Assembly: GCA_007129525.1 (NCBI GenBank)
Contig: SKVI01000315.1
Location: 1 to 5,143, forward strand
Direction of reading: 5' to 3'
DNA: 5,143 bases
Source: Gemmatimonadota bacterium
GTDB taxonomy: Bacteria > Gemmatimonadota > Gemmatimonadetes > Longimicrobiales > Gaopeijiaceae
The first letter of the stretch is position 1; each line of letters starts with the position of its first letter. Below the pieces are notes generated by a model. The model saw only the letters and a program-made list of their open reading frames with translations. It searched no databases and was not told where the DNA came from. A program made the translations under genes and the position numbers. Shown in pieces: positions 1 through 5,143 of the stretch.

Positions 1-14
1 AACCTTCTAACCGG

Positions 15-2915
<2,901 letters not shown>

Positions 2916-2920
2916 GGAAC

Positions 2921-2944
2921 CCGGCCGGGCGGTGGACCCGCCGG
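2921..2944 (+). terminator. GC-rich hairpin just after uvrA, terminator-like without a T tract
   Basis: Beginning five bases after the uvrA stop, CCGGC (2921-2925) pairs with GCCGG (2940-2944) and GGG (2927-2929) with CCC (2937-2939). C2926 is left as a single bulge and the loop is seven bases (2930-2936). The position suits the 3' end of the uvrA message, where it could aid termination or protect the end from exonucleases. No run of T follows, so it is not a classical intrinsic terminator. In GC-rich DNA such hairpins also arise by chance; an alternative pairing GGCGG/CCGCC (2928-2932 with 2938-2942) and the palindrome CCCGGCCGGG (2920-2929) compete with it. Confidence 0.35.
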
Positions 2945-2957
2945 ATGCCCCGAGGCG

Positions 2958-2974
2958 TACGAAGTATTACACTT
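2958..2974 (+). promoter_or_regulatory. AT-richer patch, possible weak promoter for the downstream unit
   Basis: Within the 172-base gap after uvrA, this is the only clearly AT-richer stretch. It contains TATTAC at 2965-2970, which matches four of six bases of the sigma-70 -10 consensus, and sits inside a short inverted repeat AAGT-(5)-ACTT (2962-2974). No convincing -35 box lies 16-18 bases upstream. If used, it would give a leader of roughly 110 bases before the gene at 3088. I also looked for the sigma-54 pattern used by enterobacterial psp operons and did not find it. This is a weak, position-based suggestion. Confidence 0.2.
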
Positions 2975-3049
2975 GGGGAGGGTCGCCGGTGAATCTTCGC
3001 CCCCACCCAGGGCGTAGTGCAGGACGTCGACGAGGTTCAACCGAATCAC

Positions 3050-3070
3050 GGGCCGGCTTCCTGGCCGCCC
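3050..3070 (+). other. Hairpin in the leader, next to the ribosome binding site at 3077
   Basis: GGGC (3050-3053) pairs with GCCC (3067-3070) and GGC (3055-3057) with GCC (3064-3066), leaving C3054 bulged and a six-base loop TTCCTG (3058-3063). The stem ends six bases before the Shine-Dalgarno of the next gene, so in RNA it could influence ribosome access or message stability. It shares the single-bulged-C design of the hairpin at 2921-2944. Chance formation in GC-rich DNA is a real alternative, and no ligand-binding or known riboswitch pattern is recognisable. Confidence 0.3.
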
Positions 3071-3076
3071 CAACCC

Positions 3077-3084
3077 GAGGAGGT
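3077..3084 (+). promoter_or_regulatory. Strong Shine-Dalgarno GAGGAGGT that sets the start at 3088
   Basis: GAGGAGGT is a near-perfect complement to the 16S rRNA 3' end. The AGGAGG core at 3078-3083 lies four bases before ATG 3088, a slightly short but workable spacing. The reading frame stays open upstream to a GTG at 2932, but that extension would encode 52 Arg/Pro/Gly-rich residues with no family resemblance and would run through both hairpins. The ribosome binding site therefore favours ATG 3088. Confidence 0.75.
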
Positions 3085-3087
3085 CGG

Positions 3088-3501
3088 ATGGTCACGCGCG
3101 AGGACCTGGAAAGTTATCTGATCCGGATGGATCTGGAGTACGAGGAGATCGCCGAGGGGATGTACCTGGTCCGAAGTCGGGAGGACCAGCTTCCCATCGT
3201 GGTGAACCACTCTCCCCCCCTGCTCGTCCTTCGGCTCAAGGTCATGGACGTTCCGGAAACGGACGGATCGCTCGAGGAGCTCTACCGGACCCTCCTGGAG
3301 CTGAACGCATCGGACGTGGTCCACGGGTCCTACGGGCTCGAGGGAGATGAGCTGGTCCTGGGCCTCAGCCTCCAGCTCGAGTCGCTGGACTACGGAGAGC
3401 TCCAGGCGGCGCTGGAGAGTCTTCAGATGGCCGCGTCCGGCCACATGGGAACCATCAAGGAACTGGTAGCCGCTGCGCCTGTTGGAGGGCCGAACCAATG
3501 A
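3088..3501 (+). CDS. Small YbjN / type III secretion chaperone-like protein, PspA-associated
   Basis: This is a 137-residue acidic soluble protein with no cysteine, signal peptide or membrane segment. Its layout suggests an alpha-beta-alpha chaperone-like fold: an N-terminal helix (about 3-20); strands around 24-52 containing YLVRSREDQLPIVV and PPLLVLRLKVMDVP; a helix at about 61-72; the motif LLELNASDVVHGSYGLEGDELVL (split here as LLELNASDVV at 69-78 and SYGLEGDELVL at 81-91); and two closing helices at about 101-130. The pattern of helix, LNA, a YGL-type strand, then a hydrophobic strand, recurs in YbjN-type and type III secretion chaperone-like proteins. It is also reminiscent of DUF2170 (E. 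coli YjfI), which sits beside the PspA paralogue YjfJ. The family assignment is by eye. The stop overlaps the pspA start by four bases (ATGA), so it probably acts with PspA, perhaps as a binding partner or regulator; that role is inferred. Confidence 0.8.
   Translation: MVTREDLESYLIRMDLEYEEIAEGMYLVRSREDQLPIVVNHSPPLLVLRLKVMDVPETDGSLEELYRTLLELNASDVVHGSYGLEGDELVLGLSLQLESLDYGELQAALESLQMAASGHMGTIKELVAAAPVGGPNQ
3484..3489 (+). promoter_or_regulatory. Shine-Dalgarno GGAGGG for pspA, inside the upstream gene
   Basis: GGAGGG lies within the last codons of the upstream gene, eight bases before the pspA ATG at 3498, which is near-ideal spacing. It supports the ATG at 3498 and the MSIFQKI N terminus. 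Because that start overlaps the upstream stop as ATGA, both fresh initiation and coupled reinitiation are possible, which would keep the two proteins in a related ratio. Confidence 0.75.
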
Positions 3502-4358
3502 GCATCTTCCAGAAGATTTCAACGCTTTTCCGATCCAACATCAACGATCTCATTGCCCGGGCCGAGAATCCGGAAAAGATGTTGAATCAGATCATCCTCG
3601 ACATGCGGGACCAGCTCTCGAAGGCCAAGCGGGAGGTGGCGGCCGCCATCGCCGACGAGCGTAAGCTCCGGGCGCAGGTGGAAAGCGAGGTCAAGCAGGC
3701 TCGGGACTGGGAGAAGCGTGCCGTTCTGGCGGTGCAGGAGGGAAGGGACGACCTGGCGAAACAGGCCCTTCTCCGGGAGAAGGAGCACGCCCAGCGGGCC
3801 ACCTCCCTGGAGCAGACCTGGCAGGCCCAGGCCGAGGAGACCGAGAAGCTGAAAGGCTCCCTCAAGCAGCTCAACGACCGGATCGAGGAGGCCAAGCGCA
3901 AGCGCAACCTCCTCATTGCCAAGCAGAAGCGGGCTCAGGCCCAGAAGCGGATCCACGAGACCATGTCCGGGCTCTCCGACACGTCGGCCTTCGACGCCTT
4001 CAACCGGATGGCCGAGCGGATCGAGGAGTCGGAACGGAAGACCCTGGCGGCGGCCGAGGTCACCGAGAGTCTCACCGGTGACACCCTTGAAGACGAGTTC
4101 GCTCTCCTGGAGGAGGGCGGCGACGAGATGGACAGCCGGCTGCTGGCCCTGAAGAGGGAGATGGGGCTGATTGCCCCGGCCCAGGAGGAGGAGCGCCCGC
4201 AGCTTGCGGCCGGCGAGGCGGATGAGGCTTCTGCCGACGAAGGCGACGAGCTGGACACCTCGCTCAACGACCTGACGGCCGAAGCCGAGGCGGAGGAGGT
4301 CCACGAGGCCGAGCTCCTGGAGGAGTTTGATCGGCTCGAGAAGCGGGACGTGAACTGA
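3498..4358 (+). CDS. pspA: PspA/IM30 (ESCRT-III-like) membrane-stress protein with acidic C-terminal tail
   Basis: PspA/IM30 proteins are peripheral inner-membrane proteins that form helical or ring oligomers, bind anionic or damaged membrane and limit proton leakage under envelope stress. The 286 residues begin with an amphipathic helix (1-24, MSIFQKISTLFRSNINDLIA) ending in the family motif NPEKML (24-29). A long charged coiled-coil hairpin (about 30-150) follows, with the conserved EGRDDLAKQALLRE around 81-94 at the turn. Further helices run to about 224 and include FDAFNRMAERIEESE (165-179) and LLALKREMGLI (215-225). E. coli PspA is about 222 residues. Here roughly 60 extra residues (226-286) form an Asp/Glu-rich tail with 23 acidic and 4 Lys/Arg residues by eye, ending in a likely helix (AELLEEFDRLEKR). 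There is no membrane segment. No PspF, PspB or PspC gene is in view, so control is probably unlike the enterobacterial system. The gene overlaps both neighbours by a few bases. Family assignment is secure; the tail's role is unknown. Confidence 0.95.
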   Translation: MSIFQKISTLFRSNINDLIARAENPEKMLNQIILDMRDQLSKAKREVAAAIADERKLRAQVESEVKQARDWEKRAVLAVQEGRDDLAKQALLREKEHAQRATSLEQTWQAQAEETEKLKGSLKQLNDRIEEAKRKRNLLIAKQKRAQAQKRIHETMSGLSDTSAFDAFNRMAERIEESERKTLAAAEVTESLTGDTLEDEFALLEEGGDEMDSRLLALKREMGLIAPAQEEERPQLAAGEADEASADEGDELDTSLNDLTAEAEAEEVHEAELLEEFDRLEKRDVN

Positions 4359-5143
4359 TGGGCGACACCGTCTTCCTGAATGGCGAGTTCATGCCCCGCT
4401 CCCGCGCCCGGATCTCTCCCGACGACCGGGGATTTCTCTTCGGGGACGGCCTCTACGAGGTGACGCCGGCCTACGGGGGCCGGTTTCTGGCGCTGGACCG
4501 GCACCTGGCCCGCCTCCGCCGCGGCACCCGGGAGTTGCGGATGCCCTTCCCCCAGGGACTGGAGGAGCTCCACCAGGAGCTTCTACGGCGCAACGACCTG
4601 GCGGACGAGGAAATGTCCATCGTCTACCTGCAGGTCACCCGGGGCACGGCACCCCGGTCCCATGCCTTTCCCGACCCACCGGTCCCCGCCACCGTCTACG
4701 GGTGGGCCAAGGCCTTCCAACGGCCGACCCGGGAGGCGTGGGAGAAGGGTTTCAGCGCCGTGAGCGTCCCCGACCGGCGGTGGGCCCGTGCCGACCTCAA
4801 GACCGTGCAGCTCCTTCCACAGGTCCTGGCGCAGCAGACGGCCCGGGAGGGAGCCGCCACCGACGCCCTCCTGGTGCGGGACGGACTGGCCCTCGAGGGC
4901 GCGCACAACAACGTCTTCTTCGTCTTCAAGGACACGCTGGCCACTCACCCCGCGTCGAATCAGATTCTCCCGGGAATCACCAGGGAGATCGTCCTGGAGG
5001 TGGCACGGGAGGAGGGCATCGCGGTGGAGGAGCGGCCCGTGACGTTGACCGAGGCGCAGCGGGCGTCGGAGATCTTCTTTACCGGGACCACCACGGAGGT
5101 GCGCCCCACCGTGCGGCTCGACGGACGGCCGGTGGGAGACGGC
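4358..5143 (+). CDS. dat: D-amino acid transaminase-like class IV aminotransferase (3' end cut by window)
   Basis: This PLP enzyme of fold type IV probably interconverts D-alanine and D-glutamate with their 2-oxo acids in the cytoplasm, supplying peptidoglycan precursors. The 262 visible residues open with VFLNGEF and ISPDDRGFLFGDGLYEV (19-35), typical of the family. Residues matching the Bacillus D-AAT active site are present: Tyr33; Arg100 and His102 in RGTAPRSH, the D-type carboxylate-binding pair; Lys148 in ADLKTVQLL, the Schiff-base lysine; Glu180 in LEGAHNNVF; Leu204 in ILPGITRE; and TGTTTEV (242-248) near the cofactor phosphate. The Arg/His pair favours D-amino acid transaminase over branched-chain aminotransferase (IlvE) or 4-amino-4-deoxychorismate lyase. 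The frame is open to the last base; compared with about 282 residues in Bacillus, some 20-30 are missing. ATG 4358 overlaps the pspA stop (TGATG). Only a weak GGGA (4345-4348) precedes it, so translation may depend on coupling. The enzyme class is secure; substrate range is inferred. Confidence 0.93.
   Translation, partial: MGDTVFLNGEFMPRSRARISPDDRGFLFGDGLYEVTPAYGGRFLALDRHLARLRRGTRELRMPFPQGLEELHQELLRRNDLADEEMSIVYLQVTRGTAPRSHAFPDPPVPATVYGWAKAFQRPTREAWEKGFSAVSVPDRRWARADLKTVQLLPQVLAQQTAREGAATDALLVRDGLALEGAHNNVFFVFKDTLATHPASNQILPGITREIVLEVAREEGIAVEERPVTLTEAQRASEIFFTGTTTEVRPTVRLDGRPVGDG

Noticed and set aside
2916..2945. GGAAC at 2916-2920 as an ECF-sigma -35 element for the psp-like unit
   Set aside because: No matching CGTC/TCTA-type -10 lies 16-17 bases downstream, and the GGAAC directly follows the uvrA stop in a GC-rich hairpin.
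2932..3087. In-frame upstream extension of the small gene from GTG 2932 (52 extra residues)
   Set aside because: The extension is rich in Arg, Pro and Gly with no recognisable fold, crosses two hairpins, and a strong Shine-Dalgarno points to ATG 3088.
2916..3087. Sigma-54 (-24/-12) promoter as in enterobacterial psp operons
   Set aside because: No TGGCAC-N5-TTGCA-like pattern could be found in the gap, and no pspF gene is in view.
3519..4304. Long open frame antisense to pspA (261 codons)
   Set aside because: Its Leu/Gly/Val-rich sequence is the mirror of Lys/Glu/Ala-rich coiled-coil codons in GC-rich DNA. It has no family motif, and the + strand gene is certain.
3935..4573. Antisense open frame of 212 codons across the pspA/dat junction
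   Set aside because: Its Ser-rich run is simply the complement of the Glu/Asp/Ala-coding tail of pspA. It covers the N terminus of dat, whose family motifs are unmistakable.

Overview
This is a high-GC bacterial chromosome segment with G/C-dominated third codon positions, dense one-strand coding and AGGAGG-type ribosome binding sites. The phylum cannot be fixed from four genes. The codon bias, together with a canonical class I UvrA and a PspA/IM30 protein paired with a small YbjN-like protein, would suit Gemmatimonadota or another high-GC lineage, but that is a guess. I see no mobile element, CRISPR array, tRNA or rRNA. Nothing suggests recent transfer: base composition and codon use look even across the window, apart from one short AT-richer patch at about 2958-2974.

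Layout, all on the + strand. (1) 15-2915 is a complete uvrA, encoding the damage-recognition ATPase of nucleotide excision repair. (2) 2916-3087 is a 172-base gap. It holds a GC-rich hairpin just after the uvrA stop, a small AT-richer patch that might carry a weak promoter, and a second hairpin just ahead of a strong Shine-Dalgarno sequence. (3) 3088-3501 encodes a 137-residue soluble protein with a YbjN / type III secretion chaperone-like layout. (4) 3498-4358 is a pspA/IM30 gene with an unusually long, strongly acidic C-terminal tail; it overlaps the previous gene by ATGA. (5) 4358-5143 is a class IV PLP-dependent aminotransferase closely resembling D-amino acid transaminase (Dat). It overlaps the pspA stop by one base (TGATG) and runs off the right edge, probably lacking only its last 20-30 residues.

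The last three genes form a tightly overlapping, probably translationally coupled unit. PspA/IM30 proteins bind and remodel stressed inner membrane, and Dat makes D-glutamate and D-alanine interchangeable for peptidoglycan synthesis. A shared cell-envelope theme is therefore plausible, though the functional link is inferred from gene order alone. uvrA is separated from this unit by the 172-base gap and is probably a separate transcript or only loosely linked. The most interesting item is the YbjN-like/PspA/Dat cassette with its acidic-tailed PspA. The window does not show a clearly new system.
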